Positions 1-8,359 of a DNA stretch of 34,949 nt are shown in pieces. The notes beneath the pieces are model-generated. The model did no database searches and was not told the origin of the DNA. It worked only from the letters and a program-made list of their open reading frames with translations. Source of the DNA: Fidelibacterota bacterium (GTDB taxonomy: Bacteria > Fidelibacterota > UBA8477 > JABMPR01); contig JAIPJF010000029.1 in the NCBI GenBank assembly GCA_021734325.1, positions 1 to 34,949 of the forward strand, given 5' to 3'. The translations under genes were made by a program, and so were the position numbers. Position 1 is the stretch's first letter, and each line of letters starts with the position of its first letter.

Positions 1-2
1 GC

Positions 3-80
3 GTTGATGAGGAAGTGATCAGAAATTATGTGGAATATCAGGGACGACAGGATTCAGGACAAATCCAAAAGGATTTGTAA
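3..80 (+). CDS. C-terminal end of a probable Y1 (IS200/RAYT-like) transposase, partial
   Basis: Only the last 25 codons are inside the window; the gene enters from the left and stops at a TAA. The visible tail contains EEVIRNYVEYQGRQD, which resembles the C-terminal alpha-helix of IS200/IS605 and REP-associated (RAYT) tyrosine transposases, where a pattern like E-x-I-R-x-Y-x-x-x-Q follows the catalytic tyrosine helix. These HUH enzymes cut and join single-stranded DNA at hairpins. Support from context: the stop codon is followed at once by two GC-rich hairpins, as expected at a transposon right end. The catalytic HUH motif and Tyr lie outside the window, so the call rests on a short peptide plus context. 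Confidence 0.55.
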   Translation, partial: VDEEVIRNYVEYQGRQDSGQIQKDL

Positions 81-131
81 TGTTCGCGAAGCGGGGGCGT
101 TAGCCCCTAGGACCCCGGGTTTACCCGGGGG
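60..131. repeat. Three consecutive hairpins at the end of the Y1 transposase gene
   Basis: Hairpin 1 is a 7-bp perfect stem at 60-66/71-77 with an AAAA loop, lying over the last codons of the transposase. Hairpin 2 is GGGGC at 94-98 with GCCCC at 103-107 and a GTTA loop. Hairpin 3 is CCCCGGG at 113-119 with CCCGGGG at 124-130 and a TTTA loop. IS200/IS605 and RAYT enzymes recognise subterminal hairpins of this sort, so this is probably the right end of the element or a REP-like unit; its exact boundary cannot be set from one copy. Confidence 0.5.
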
Positions 132-163
132 TATCTATTTGTGGTTTATAAAGGAGAAAATGA

Positions 164-1180
164 ATGCGTAAATCAATTGTGCTTATCACCGGTGTCAATG
201 GGGAGATCGGACATGGCCTGGTGCGCTCACTGCACAAGAAGGGTCATGAAAATCTGATAGGGATCGACTTGAGCACAGCCGATGACTTTGTAAAGGAAAG
301 AACCCTGGATTGTCTGATTGGAGATATACTCGATAGAAATCTGCTGGAGCGGATAAATGCCCAGTATGAAGTGGAGAGCATCTATCACATGGCGGCTTTA
401 TTGAGCACCCGGGCTGAATTTTCACCGGTTGTTGCCCATGAGGTTAATGTGGATGGGACGCTCAATATGCTACATCTGGCGATGGAACAGGCGAAAAGCA
501 GGGGGAAGGCTGTTAAATTCTTTTTCCCAAGCTCAATTGCCGTATACGGATTGCCCAGTCTCGGTGAGAAATCAAGTGCTGGTCCTGTCAAAGAGGATGA
601 CTACCGTCACCCCCAGACCATGTATGGCTGCAACAAACTTTATTGTGAAAGTCTGGGAGATTATTACAGTCACTATTTCAAACGCTTATCGGCAAATGAT
701 TCGAAAGGGCTGGTCGATTTTCGGTCCATCCGTTTTCCTGGTATCATTAGTGCCCACACATTGCCAGCAGGTGGTACCAGTGACTATGCTCCGGAGATGA
801 TCCATGCCGCTGCAAAAGGTGAACACTACGATTGTTTTGTAAGCAGTGATGCGCGAATTCCTTTTATGACCATGCCCGATGCGATCTACGCGATTGAGCT
901 GATCATGGCAGCACCACAGCAGAACCTGAGTCAGATCGTCTATAATGTCAAAGCTTTTAATCCCTCTGCAGGAGAGTTTTTATCAAAGGTAAAGGATTAT
1001 TATCCGAAAACTGATATAGATTTTATCGTTAATGACAGCCGTCAATCCATCATTGATAGCTGGCCAGAAGATGTGGATGATGCAAAGGCACGATCGGATT
1101 GGGGTTGGCAAGCTACCCATGATTTGGATAAAGCATTTTCAGATTATTTAATTCCAGAAATCAGGAGTCGCTATGAGTAA
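164..1180 (+). CDS. NAD-dependent epimerase/dehydratase family protein, probable SDR-type L-threonine 3-dehydrogenase
   Basis: Extended short-chain dehydrogenase of 338 residues. The Rossmann glycine motif TGVNGEIG is at residues 9-16. The catalytic set is Ser123/Ser124 (in FPSSIAVYG), Tyr154 and Lys158 (YGCNK). Proteins of this type with about 310-340 residues include the non-Zn L-threonine 3-dehydrogenases, which oxidise threonine to 2-amino-3-ketobutyrate with NAD. The strongest functional evidence is context: the gene overlaps by 8 nt the next gene, which encodes the enzyme that uses 2-amino-3-ketobutyrate. An AAGGAG ribosome site precedes the ATG at a normal distance. A nucleotide-sugar epimerase is the alternative, but no sugar-nucleotide genes are nearby. 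Cytoplasmic. Confidence 0.82.
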   Translation: MRKSIVLITGVNGEIGHGLVRSLHKKGHENLIGIDLSTADDFVKERTLDCLIGDILDRNLLERINAQYEVESIYHMAALLSTRAEFSPVVAHEVNVDGTLNMLHLAMEQAKSRGKAVKFFFPSSIAVYGLPSLGEKSSAGPVKEDDYRHPQTMYGCNKLYCESLGDYYSHYFKRLSANDSKGLVDFRSIRFPGIISAHTLPAGGTSDYAPEMIHAAAKGEHYDCFVSSDARIPFMTMPDAIYAIELIMAAPQQNLSQIVYNVKAFNPSAGEFLSKVKDYYPKTDIDFIVNDSRQSIIDSWPEDVDDAKARSDWGWQATHDLDKAFSDYLIPEIRSRYE

Positions 1181-2354
1181 GACCAAACAACGCCTGGAAC
1201 AAGAACTTCAGGGAATAAAATCTGCCGGATTATTTAAAGCAGAACGTGTCATTGAATCCCAGCAAAGTGCTGAGATTCAGGTCGCTGGCAGCACGGTGCT
1301 GAATTTTTGTGCCAATAACTACCTCGGTCTGGCCAATCACCCCACGTTGATCAAGGCGGCACAGGATGGGTTGGAAAAATGGGGTTTTGGTCTCAGTTCT
1401 GTACGATTCATCTGTGGAACTCAGAGCATACACAAACAATTGGAAAATAAGATATCCCAATTTCTCGGAATGGAAGATACGATCCTGTACACATCCTGTT
1501 TTGATGCCAACGGTGGACTGTTTGAGACCATTCTGGGGCCAGAGGATGCCATAATTTCGGATCAATTAAATCATGCCTCCATTATCGATGGGATCAGATT
1601 ATGTAAAGCCGAACGCTACCGCTATGCCAATAACAATATGGATGAGTTGGAATCACTCTTGAAAGAGGCACAGGGGGCGCGGACCCGATTGATATCCACA
1701 GATGGTGTCTTTTCCATGGATGGCTTTGTGGCGCAGATTGACAAAATTTGCGATCTTGCGGAAAAATACGATGCCCTGGTTCATGTGGATGATTCCCATG
1801 CAACAGGATTTTTTGGGCCTACAGGTCGCGGTTCATACGAATTCCGCGGGGCCATGGGACGGGTCGACATTATTACTTCAACTTTAGGAAAAGCGATGGG
1901 AGGGGCAAGCGGCGGGTTTACCTCTGCCAGACAGGAAATTGTAGATATGCTTCGTCAGCGGTCCCGACCATATCTTTTCAGTAATACTCTGGCACCGGCC
2001 ATAACGACAGCGAGCATAGCCGTGCTGGATCTGCTCTCAGAGTCATCCAGTCTTCGAGAGCAACTGATCACAAATACGGCATATTTCAGGGAGAAAATGA
2101 TAATTGCTGGATTCAGCATCAAAGCCGGTGAGCATCCCATAGTTCCCATCATGCTCGGTGATGCGAAATTAGCTCAGGATATGGCTGCTGCCATGTTGCA
2201 AAAAGGGATTTATGTGATTGGATTCTCATTCCCTGTTGTTCCTCAGGGTGAGGCACGAATCAGGGTACAGATCAGTGCCGCCCATACGCCGGCACATCTG
2301 GATAAAGCCATTCGGGCCTTTACTGAGGTTGGTAAGGATTTTGGCGTTATTTAG
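1173..2354 (+). CDS. kbl: Glycine C-acetyltransferase (2-amino-3-ketobutyrate CoA ligase)
   Basis: PLP-dependent alpha-oxoamine synthase of 393 residues, close to the usual ~398 of Kbl. It splits 2-amino-3-ketobutyrate with CoA into glycine and acetyl-CoA. Visible markers are the [10 protein letters not shown] segment near residues 48-57, the PLP-binding VDDSHATG (Asp206, His209), and the PLP lysine Lys240 in STLGKAMGG. The start codon lies inside the 3' end of the dehydrogenase gene (8-nt overlap), so the two are surely translated from one mRNA and together turn threonine into glycine plus acetyl-CoA. Other family members (BioF, HemA, SPT) are possible by fold, but the partner gene favours Kbl. 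Confidence 0.92.
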   Translation: MSKTKQRLEQELQGIKSAGLFKAERVIESQQSAEIQVAGSTVLNFCANNYLGLANHPTLIKAAQDGLEKWGFGLSSVRFICGTQSIHKQLENKISQFLGMEDTILYTSCFDANGGLFETILGPEDAIISDQLNHASIIDGIRLCKAERYRYANNNMDELESLLKEAQGARTRLISTDGVFSMDGFVAQIDKICDLAEKYDALVHVDDSHATGFFGPTGRGSYEFRGAMGRVDIITSTLGKAMGGASGGFTSARQEIVDMLRQRSRPYLFSNTLAPAITTASIAVLDLLSESSSLREQLITNTAYFREKMIIAGFSIKAGEHPIVPIMLGDAKLAQDMAAAMLQKGIYVIGFSFPVVPQGEARIRVQISAAHTPAHLDKAIRAFTEVGKDFGVI

Positions 2355-2481
2355 TATCTGGACACATACCGCTCATGCACTTCAAGGCATTTTTATGGAT
2401 GCGACTAAATCCTGAAAATTGGTCTGTCAGAATTGCCTAATTTAGACTAAATTTTACCCAATCACCTTTGGGTTGGGAATC

Positions 2482-2985
2482 ATGAAGAAGTTATTCATCA
2501 TCAGGCATTCAAAAGCTTCCGAAACATCACCGGACAATTCTGATTTAAATCGATGTCTGGAACCTTATGGAGTGGATAAGGCTACTCGGATCGCAGAGTA
2601 TCTGGCTTCCCATATCGAGACTGTCGATTTAATGCTGACCAGCCCTGCTTGCCGAGCTTTTGAGACTGCACAGATTTTTGCCAGAAAACTAAAATACCCG
2701 GAAAAAAAAATTAGAGGTCAGGAGGCACTGTATCATTTTGGTGGTATCGAAAACGCACTAGACATCATCTCAGAGGTGGATGATAATACTCAGGTTTTGA
2801 TGCTTTTTGGTCATAACCCAACTTTTAATGTTTTGGCCTGGCATCTTTGTGATGAGTTTCGTGATGCGATGCCCACTTCTGCAGTGGTAGGTCTTGAATT
2901 CAATATCAATGAGTGGAATAAGATTAGGAAAGCGAAAGGCAAGTTGATTACCTACGTGACAAAAAAGCAGATCCAACCCTTCTAG
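2482..2985 (+). CDS. SixA-like histidine phosphatase family protein
   Basis: Small (167 residues) histidine-phosphatase-superfamily protein. The catalytic motif is IIRHSKAS with His9, the usual RHG being RHS here as in SixA relatives; the second conserved His is His111 in FGHNPTFN, and SPACRAFETAQ (from residue 54) is the conserved phosphate-pocket segment. SixA removes phosphate from histidine on phosphotransfer proteins. I chose the ATG at 2482; a TTG three codons upstream is in frame but lies in a small hairpin (ACCCAA 2456-2461 with TTGGGT 2468-2473). The stop codon touches the start of the Ppx/GppA gene, so the two phosphatases are cotranscribed. The substrate is not known. Confidence 0.85.
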   Translation: MKKLFIIRHSKASETSPDNSDLNRCLEPYGVDKATRIAEYLASHIETVDLMLTSPACRAFETAQIFARKLKYPEKKIRGQEALYHFGGIENALDIISEVDDNTQVLMLFGHNPTFNVLAWHLCDEFRDAMPTSAVVGLEFNINEWNKIRKAKGKLITYVTKKQIQPF

Positions 2986-3957
2986 ATGACACCACCCAAA
3001 AAAACATTCAGGGTGACCAAGCGCCAGCCTGAAGCTGACTGGATTCCGGATATGGAGCAGCGCTATGCTGCAATCGATATTGGATCGAACGGGATCCGAC
3101 TCCTGCTGTCAAAAGTCATCACTACCGGTGAACATTGTGTATTTACAAAAGAGTCGCTCGTCCGTATGCCGATCCGACTTGGAGCGGATGTATTTTCTCA
3201 TAAAGCGATTTCCACAGTGCTTGAGGATAAATTGGTATTCACAATGCAAGGGTATGCTCAACTCATCAAGGCTTATAATCCGGTAGCTCATCGTGCATGT
3301 GCCACTTCAGCAATGCGCGAATCAAGTAATGGATTATCTATCGCCGAACGGATTCGAAGAGAGAGTGGACTTGATCTTGAAATTATTGATGGGGGACAGG
3401 AAGCTGAAATAATTTTTGCATCTCACATCGCTGAGAGTCTTGATCCGGATCATGCATACCTGTATATCGATGTAGGTGGTGGAAGCACAGAATTGACATT
3501 GTTTTCGCAGAATCAGCGTGTCGCCTCGCGATCATTTCCCGTAGGGACTGTGAGGATATTGAGTAAACAGGTAAAGAGATCTTCCTGGGATGAAATGAAG
3601 TCGTGGGTAATATCCAATATGTCGGAAGGACTTCGTATAAATGCAATTGGTTCCGGGGGGAATATGAATAAACTTTTCAGGCTCAGTGGGAAGGCGACTG
3701 GAGAGCCGGTAAATTACGAGACCCTCCTAGATATAGATAACTTGCTGAATACGTATACGATTGAGGAGAGGATCAGAATTTTATCTTTACGTCCGGACCG
3801 GGCAGATGTAATTATCCCTGCAAGCAAGATTTTCAGATCTATTATGAAATGGGGGAACATCAAGCAAATCTACGTCCCTCAGTTTGGTCTGGTTGATGGA
3901 TTGGTACATGTTATGCATGATGAATTAATCAGAAAAGTAGACGCCCAAAGCAATTAG
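2986..3957 (+). CDS. Ppx/GppA family phosphatase
   Basis: ASKHA-fold phosphatase of 323 residues, enough for the N-terminal Ppx/GppA domain without the C-terminal HD-like domain of E. coli Ppx. Visible markers are the first phosphate loop AIDIGSNGIRLL near residue 29 and the second, DVGGGSTEL, near residue 165. Members hydrolyse polyphosphate or pppGpp; I cannot tell which. The ATG at 2986 follows the previous stop with no gap; an alternative ATG at 3052 would remove a 22-residue basic leader and start just before the conserved AIDIGSN strand, which is more typical of the family. The pairing with a SixA-like phosphatase suggests a role in phosphate or stringent-response signalling. Confidence 0.88.
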   Translation: MTPPKKTFRVTKRQPEADWIPDMEQRYAAIDIGSNGIRLLLSKVITTGEHCVFTKESLVRMPIRLGADVFSHKAISTVLEDKLVFTMQGYAQLIKAYNPVAHRACATSAMRESSNGLSIAERIRRESGLDLEIIDGGQEAEIIFASHIAESLDPDHAYLYIDVGGGSTELTLFSQNQRVASRSFPVGTVRILSKQVKRSSWDEMKSWVISNMSEGLRINAIGSGGNMNKLFRLSGKATGEPVNYETLLDIDNLLNTYTIEERIRILSLRPDRADVIIPASKIFRSIMKWGNIKQIYVPQFGLVDGLVHVMHDELIRKVDAQSN

Positions 3958-3964
3958 CTAGCTA

Positions 3965-3986
3965 TTCTTCAAATGAATTTGAGGAA
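3965..3986 (+). other. Hairpin after the Ppx/GppA gene
   Basis: TTCTTCAAAT (3965-3974) pairs with ATTTGAGGAA (3977-3986), ten pairs including one G-T, around a GA turn. No T-tract follows, so it is not a standard intrinsic terminator; it may protect the 3' end of the upstream transcript. Confidence 0.35.
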
Positions 3987-4054
3987 GCGACCAGCCAAAG
4001 CCATCGATGATCTATCGTTCGTCCCAGAGTACATATATAATTAGAAGGTGAAAT

Positions 4055-6904
4055 ATGAGCATTCTTGAGGATCTGAAAACCATACTGCCAGAGGAGAGGA
4101 TTAAAGCCAGACTCATAGATCGTTATCGTTACGCCCGCGACGCCAGCTTTTACCGGCTTATCCCTGAAGTGGTTGTACAGCCTATTGATGAGTGCGAAAT
4201 AATTGAACTCTTTGACTATTCAAGAAGGGTGAAAATGCCGTTGGTTTTCAGGGCGGCAGGGACCTCCCTTTCCGGACAGTCCATTACTGAGGGAATACTC
4301 GTAGAAGCGGGCCGTCACTGGCAGGATTTTGTCTTCGATCCTGAGACAAAAACCATACAGCTTGAACCAGGTCTCATTGGGGGGCAGGTTAATAGACGAT
4401 TAGCCCCATATGGCAGGAAAATAGGACCGGATCCTGCCTCTCTGGATGCCTGTATGATTGGTGGAATTATAGCCAATAACGCCAGTGGAATGTGCTGCGG
4501 TGTAAAAGACAACGCGTATCACACCATGGACTCCATGCGATTTATCCTGCCCAATGGTCAGATCTATGACACCCTTGAAGCAGATGCTGACGAAAAATTG
4601 GAGCGGAACGCGCCTCATATATATAAGGGCTTGCTCACACTTCGAGACCGAGTCACAAAAGACAAAAAACTATACAACAGGGTTCGTGACAAGTACACAC
4701 GCAAGAATACTCTCGGGTATTCATTAAATGCTTTTGCAGATTTTCAAAAACCGATCGATATCCTGGCCCATCTCCTTATTGGTTCGGAGGGTACCCTAGG
4801 GTTTATATCCAAGGTCCGATTAAAGACACTGGCAGATGAGCCCCATAAATCTGCCGCATTGTTATTTTTTGGAGATATTCGATCAGCGACGGAATCGGTC
4901 CTTCCCCTGGCAGATGCAGGAGCCAATGCGCTGGAACTTATGGATAGAGCCGCTCTACGCTCTATTCAAGATGAAATCGGAATGCCGAAAGAAATAAGGT
5001 CTCTCCCAGATACTGCAGCATCGATACTCTGTGAATTTCAGGCATCTACTAAAGATGAACTCTCAGAAAACATCGCCAGGGGGATGGGTGTGTTGAATGA
5101 AATTCCCTTACTGTACCCGGCTCGTTTCACAAATGATGAGAAGACTCGCTTACTCTACTGGAAAATTCGAAAAGGCTTGTTGCCATCTGTAGGTGCTGTC
5201 CGAAAGTCAGGCACGACTGTCATTATTGAGGACATTTGCTTTCGTTTGGAGAACCTGGCCGATGCCACCCTTGACCTGCAAAAGCTATTTGATGATCACG
5301 GCTATGATGATGCCATCATATTTGGCCATGCCAAGGATGGCAATCTCCACTTCGTCATTTCCCAAACCTTTGCTGATGCGACCGGTATCAAACAGTATGA
5401 GCGATTTATCAATGATGTGGTTGAAATGACCGTTGGCAAGTATGATGGGGCATTAAAAGCAGAGCATGGTACTGGTAGAAATATGGCGCCCTTTCTTGAA
5501 ACGGAGTGGGGTGCTGTGGCCGTAGGTATCATGCAGGATTTGAAACAATTAATTGACCCTGAGCTCTTGTTGAACCCTGGCGTGATTGTCAACAGTGATG
5601 ATTCAGTGCATCTGAAAAACATTAAGCCAACACCAACGATCGAGACCGTTGTTGATACTTGCATTGAATGTGGTTTCTGCGAAACCTGGTGTCCATCGAA
5701 AGATCTGAGCATGACACCGAGACAGCGCATTTCCACCTGGCGCGAGATCCAATTGCTTCAGCAGGGTGACTTTACAGATCGTGAAGTGGCCAGAGAACTA
5801 TTAAAGGATTATGCTTTCGAGAGTATCGACACCTGCGCTGTCGATGGTCTCTGTGCGCTGGGTTGTCCTGTGAAAATTGATACAGGAGATTTAACGCGTC
5901 ATTTCAGGCATGAGAAGCATGGTCTCTTCGGGCGACGAATTGCCTGGTGGACTGTCCGGTATTTCAGCTTCGTGGTGGAGATGATCCGTCTGGGGCTCAA
6001 TATAGCGACCCCAATTGCACGTGGACTTGGCAGTGAACGAATCGTTTCATTTTCGATGAAACTTCATAAGTGGAGCAGGGGGTATATTCCTGTCTGGCAT
6101 AGATATATGCCCACCGGGGGTAAAGGTTTACCTTTGATCAAGCTCAAGAATCCTGATGAGAAGGAGGAAATGGTCTATTTCGCTTCCTGTTTGAATCGCG
6201 GGATGAACAAGACTCCGGGGGAAACCCATAAATTGAGTACACCGGAAGCATTTATTGAACTTTTACAGGAGGCCCGCATCCATCCCATTTATCCGGCGCA
6301 TCTGGAAGATCTTTGTTGCGGTACTCCGTACTCATCCAAAGGGTTTGAAAAAGCATACAAGCTCATGGCTGAGAATACCGTTCGATCACTCTGGAGGACC
6401 TCGAGGAAAGGCTCTTTACCCATTGTGGTTGATACATCACCCTGTACCTACAAAATGCAGCATTATGATAGTGTGCTAGAGGGAGAAGCACTGAAGCAGT
6501 GGCAGAATTTAAAGATCATAGATATTATCGAGTATCTGAACGATACAATTATTCCTCGCCTTGAAATCAGGGAAAAGCTTGAAAAGGTCATTCTCCACCC
6601 GACTTGTTCGACCAGAAAAATGGGTCTGGAAGGTAAAATGCACGATCTTGCCTGCACCTGTGCCCACGAAGCGATCATCCCCGAAGAAGTCGGGTGTTGC
6701 GGTTTTGCAGGAGATCGAGGTTTTCTGGTTCCTGAGCTGACAGAAAGTGCAACCCTGCGTGAAGGAGAGGAGGTTAAGAGAATGGAAAGTGTGCAAGGCT
6801 ATTATTCTAGTTCTCGAACCTGTGAGATGGGTATGTCGAATGCAACGGATGAAACCTATTCCTCTCTCATTCATCTTGTTCACAAGGTTGTTTTTGCATC
6901 GTGA
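4055..6904 (+). CDS. FAD-binding and (Fe-S)-binding dehydrogenase, D-lactate / D-2-hydroxyacid type (YdiJ-like)
   Basis: A 949-residue fusion. The N-terminal PCMH/FAD domain (about 35-260) shows FRAAGTSLSGQS and GSEGTLGFIS. The FAD-oxidase C-terminal domain (about 265-510) shows FGHAKDGNLHF and EHGTGRNMAPF. A ferredoxin-like segment follows, with cluster one at Cys536, 539, 542, 546 and a second, altered motif Cys594-x5-Cys600-x3-Cys604-Pro. Two CCG (heterodisulfide-reductase-like) repeats end the protein, with motifs LCCGTPYS and GCCGFAGD. Proteins of this build oxidise D-lactate or D-2-hydroxyglutarate and feed electrons to the quinone pool. It appears monocistronic. Substrate identity is inference; the family assignment is firm. 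Confidence 0.9.
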   Translation: MSILEDLKTILPEERIKARLIDRYRYARDASFYRLIPEVVVQPIDECEIIELFDYSRRVKMPLVFRAAGTSLSGQSITEGILVEAGRHWQDFVFDPETKTIQLEPGLIGGQVNRRLAPYGRKIGPDPASLDACMIGGIIANNASGMCCGVKDNAYHTMDSMRFILPNGQIYDTLEADADEKLERNAPHIYKGLLTLRDRVTKDKKLYNRVRDKYTRKNTLGYSLNAFADFQKPIDILAHLLIGSEGTLGFISKVRLKTLADEPHKSAALLFFGDIRSATESVLPLADAGANALELMDRAALRSIQDEIGMPKEIRSLPDTAASILCEFQASTKDELSENIARGMGVLNEIPLLYPARFTNDEKTRLLYWKIRKGLLPSVGAVRKSGTTVIIEDICFRLENLADATLDLQKLFDDHGYDDAIIFGHAKDGNLHFVISQTFADATGIKQYERFINDVVEMTVGKYDGALKAEHGTGRNMAPFLETEWGAVAVGIMQDLKQLIDPELLLNPGVIVNSDDSVHLKNIKPTPTIETVVDTCIECGFCETWCPSKDLSMTPRQRISTWREIQLLQQGDFTDREVARELLKDYAFESIDTCAVDGLCALGCPVKIDTGDLTRHFRHEKHGLFGRRIAWWTVRYFSFVVEMIRLGLNIATPIARGLGSERIVSFSMKLHKWSRGYIPVWHRYMPTGGKGLPLIKLKNPDEKEEMVYFASCLNRGMNKTPGETHKLSTPEAFIELLQEARIHPIYPAHLEDLCCGTPYSSKGFEKAYKLMAENTVRSLWRTSRKGSLPIVVDTSPCTYKMQHYDSVLEGEALKQWQNLKIIDIIEYLNDTIIPRLEIREKLEKVILHPTCSTRKMGLEGKMHDLACTCAHEAIIPEEVGCCGFAGDRGFLVPELTESATLREGEEVKRMESVQGYYSSSRTCEMGMSNATDETYSSLIHLVHKVVFAS

Positions 6905-6947
6905 ACCTTATCGCATCACCCGTTCATAAATGAGCAGGTAATTTGTG

Positions 6948-6953
6948 AGGAGG
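6948..6953 (+). promoter_or_regulatory. Ribosome binding site that decides the TPR-protein start
   Basis: A perfect AGGAGG lies 6 nt before TTG 6960. A longer reading would start at GTG 6945 and translate this site as Arg-Arg, leaving that GTG without any Shine-Dalgarno sequence. The TTG is therefore the probable start. Confidence 0.7.
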
Positions 6954-6959
6954 GGTAAA

Positions 6960-8210
6960 TTGTTAAAATTATTACTCATACTGATCACTGTAGTCATTGG
7001 TGTTCATGCAGCTTCAAGTGAAGTTGAGACGGCTTTGCTTGAAAAACTATTTGCACGCGACTATGAATACGTGATCAGCGAAACGGAGCAGATACTCTCT
7101 ACAGATAGTTTGAATACATCCGCCATGACCTTGCAAGCAAGTGCACTGTTCTATAAGGGGCAAACTACAAAGGCATTAAAAATATTTGAGAAGGTATACA
7201 ATCTTGATCCTCAATCGAATGAAATTGGTTATCGATATGCAACCGCCCTTCAAGAAATCGGAAACACAACAAAAGCGCGAGAGATCTATCATAGTTTGTT
7301 TTTGAAAGATTCAACAGATATATCCGTTGTTAGACCATATGCGAGAATCACCTATGAAGCTGGTGAATATTTAGCCGCAAGTAAGTTGTATAAAATTATT
7401 TGCTTCCAATTCCCAGAGGATTATTCCAGCCAAAGAATGTTGGCGAAGTGTTTCGCGAATATGGGGGAATCTGAGTTGGCCAGATCTCATTTTGAAATGG
7501 CCCATCGATTATCTCCGGATAATGCCAATATTATTTACGACTTTGCGCGACATGAATATTCGTTGAACCATTTTGATGAAGCGCTGGATCTTATCGTTAA
7601 AGTGGACGGGAAGACTCGTTGTTCCATGAAATTCATGCTGGTCGAGGCTGATATTCTGTTCAAAAAGAAAGAGTATATTCAGGCTATCCCGCTTTACAAC
7701 AAGCTATGGCTTTCTGGGCTAAAGTCTGAGGATGTCTATAAACGAATGGGGTATGCATACTATACGATTGCAGCTTACTCACGGGCGCAGGAACTTTTTA
7801 ACGCGGCACTTGAGATGGGTGACTCAGATGCCGCGACATATTACTACATTGGTAAATGCTTCGAAGGTATGAAGGAATATGATGAGGCGATCAGGTGGTA
7901 TAACGAGTCATTGGGCCGGTTGCAACCAAATTATTTGATGGACCTGTATCACAGTGTAGCAAGTCTTTATTCATCAAAGGAAGATCTTCCAAATGCCATT
8001 CAATTCTATAAAAAGGCCTTGGAGTTAGATCCTGATTCAGCACTTCTAAGCTATTTCCTGGCAAATGCATACGACAGTTATTATGAGGATAAATCGGTAG
8101 CCTTGGGATATTATAAAAAGGCAAGTACCGAATCAATAACCCCTACTCTTGATGATTACATCAAACTTCGAATTAAGGAAATATCAGAGGCATTATTTCT
8201 TAAGCAGTAG
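6960..8210 (+). CDS. Exported tetratricopeptide-repeat protein
   Basis: Predicted 416 residues from the TTG start. A hydrophobic leader (LKLLLILITVVIGVHA) looks like a signal peptide cleaved near VHA-AS; there is no lipobox Cys, so the protein is probably periplasmic. The rest is a chain of TPR units, recognisable from repeats such as ALKIFEKVYNLDPQS, ARSHFEMAHRLSPDN, AQELFNAALEMGD and AIQFYKKALELDPDS. TPR arrays are scaffolds for protein binding; no catalytic motif is visible and no partner can be named. It follows the FAD/Fe-S dehydrogenase gene by 55 nt on the same strand, but function does not clearly link them. Confidence 0.85.
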   Translation: MLKLLLILITVVIGVHAASSEVETALLEKLFARDYEYVISETEQILSTDSLNTSAMTLQASALFYKGQTTKALKIFEKVYNLDPQSNEIGYRYATALQEIGNTTKAREIYHSLFLKDSTDISVVRPYARITYEAGEYLAASKLYKIICFQFPEDYSSQRMLAKCFANMGESELARSHFEMAHRLSPDNANIIYDFARHEYSLNHFDEALDLIVKVDGKTRCSMKFMLVEADILFKKKEYIQAIPLYNKLWLSGLKSEDVYKRMGYAYYTIAAYSRAQELFNAALEMGDSDAATYYYIGKCFEGMKEYDEAIRWYNESLGRLQPNYLMDLYHSVASLYSSKEDLPNAIQFYKKALELDPDSALLSYFLANAYDSYYEDKSVALGYYKKASTESITPTLDDYIKLRIKEISEALFLKQ

Positions 8211-8359
8211 TTTCTGCCGACCTGAAGTCACTAATTGATCGTGAAGGTGAGCAGTTTTTGTCACATACAGGCTTTATCAGTTGTATGCTAAAAAGTTTCT
8301 CTTATGTTTCTCCAACCAACCACTTGAACTAAAATTTAATCGATTCCAAGGAGTATCCT

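Noticed and set aside
2473..2481. In-frame TTG start for the SixA-like gene
   Set aside because: It overlaps a small hairpin and has no ribosome site; the ATG at 2482 begins exactly at the family's usual N-terminus.
4036..4041. Perfect TATAAT before the FAD/Fe-S dehydrogenase gene
   Set aside because: No credible -35 at 16-18 nt spacing, and the transcript start would fall on the ribosome site 8 nt before the ATG; not strong enough to call a promoter.
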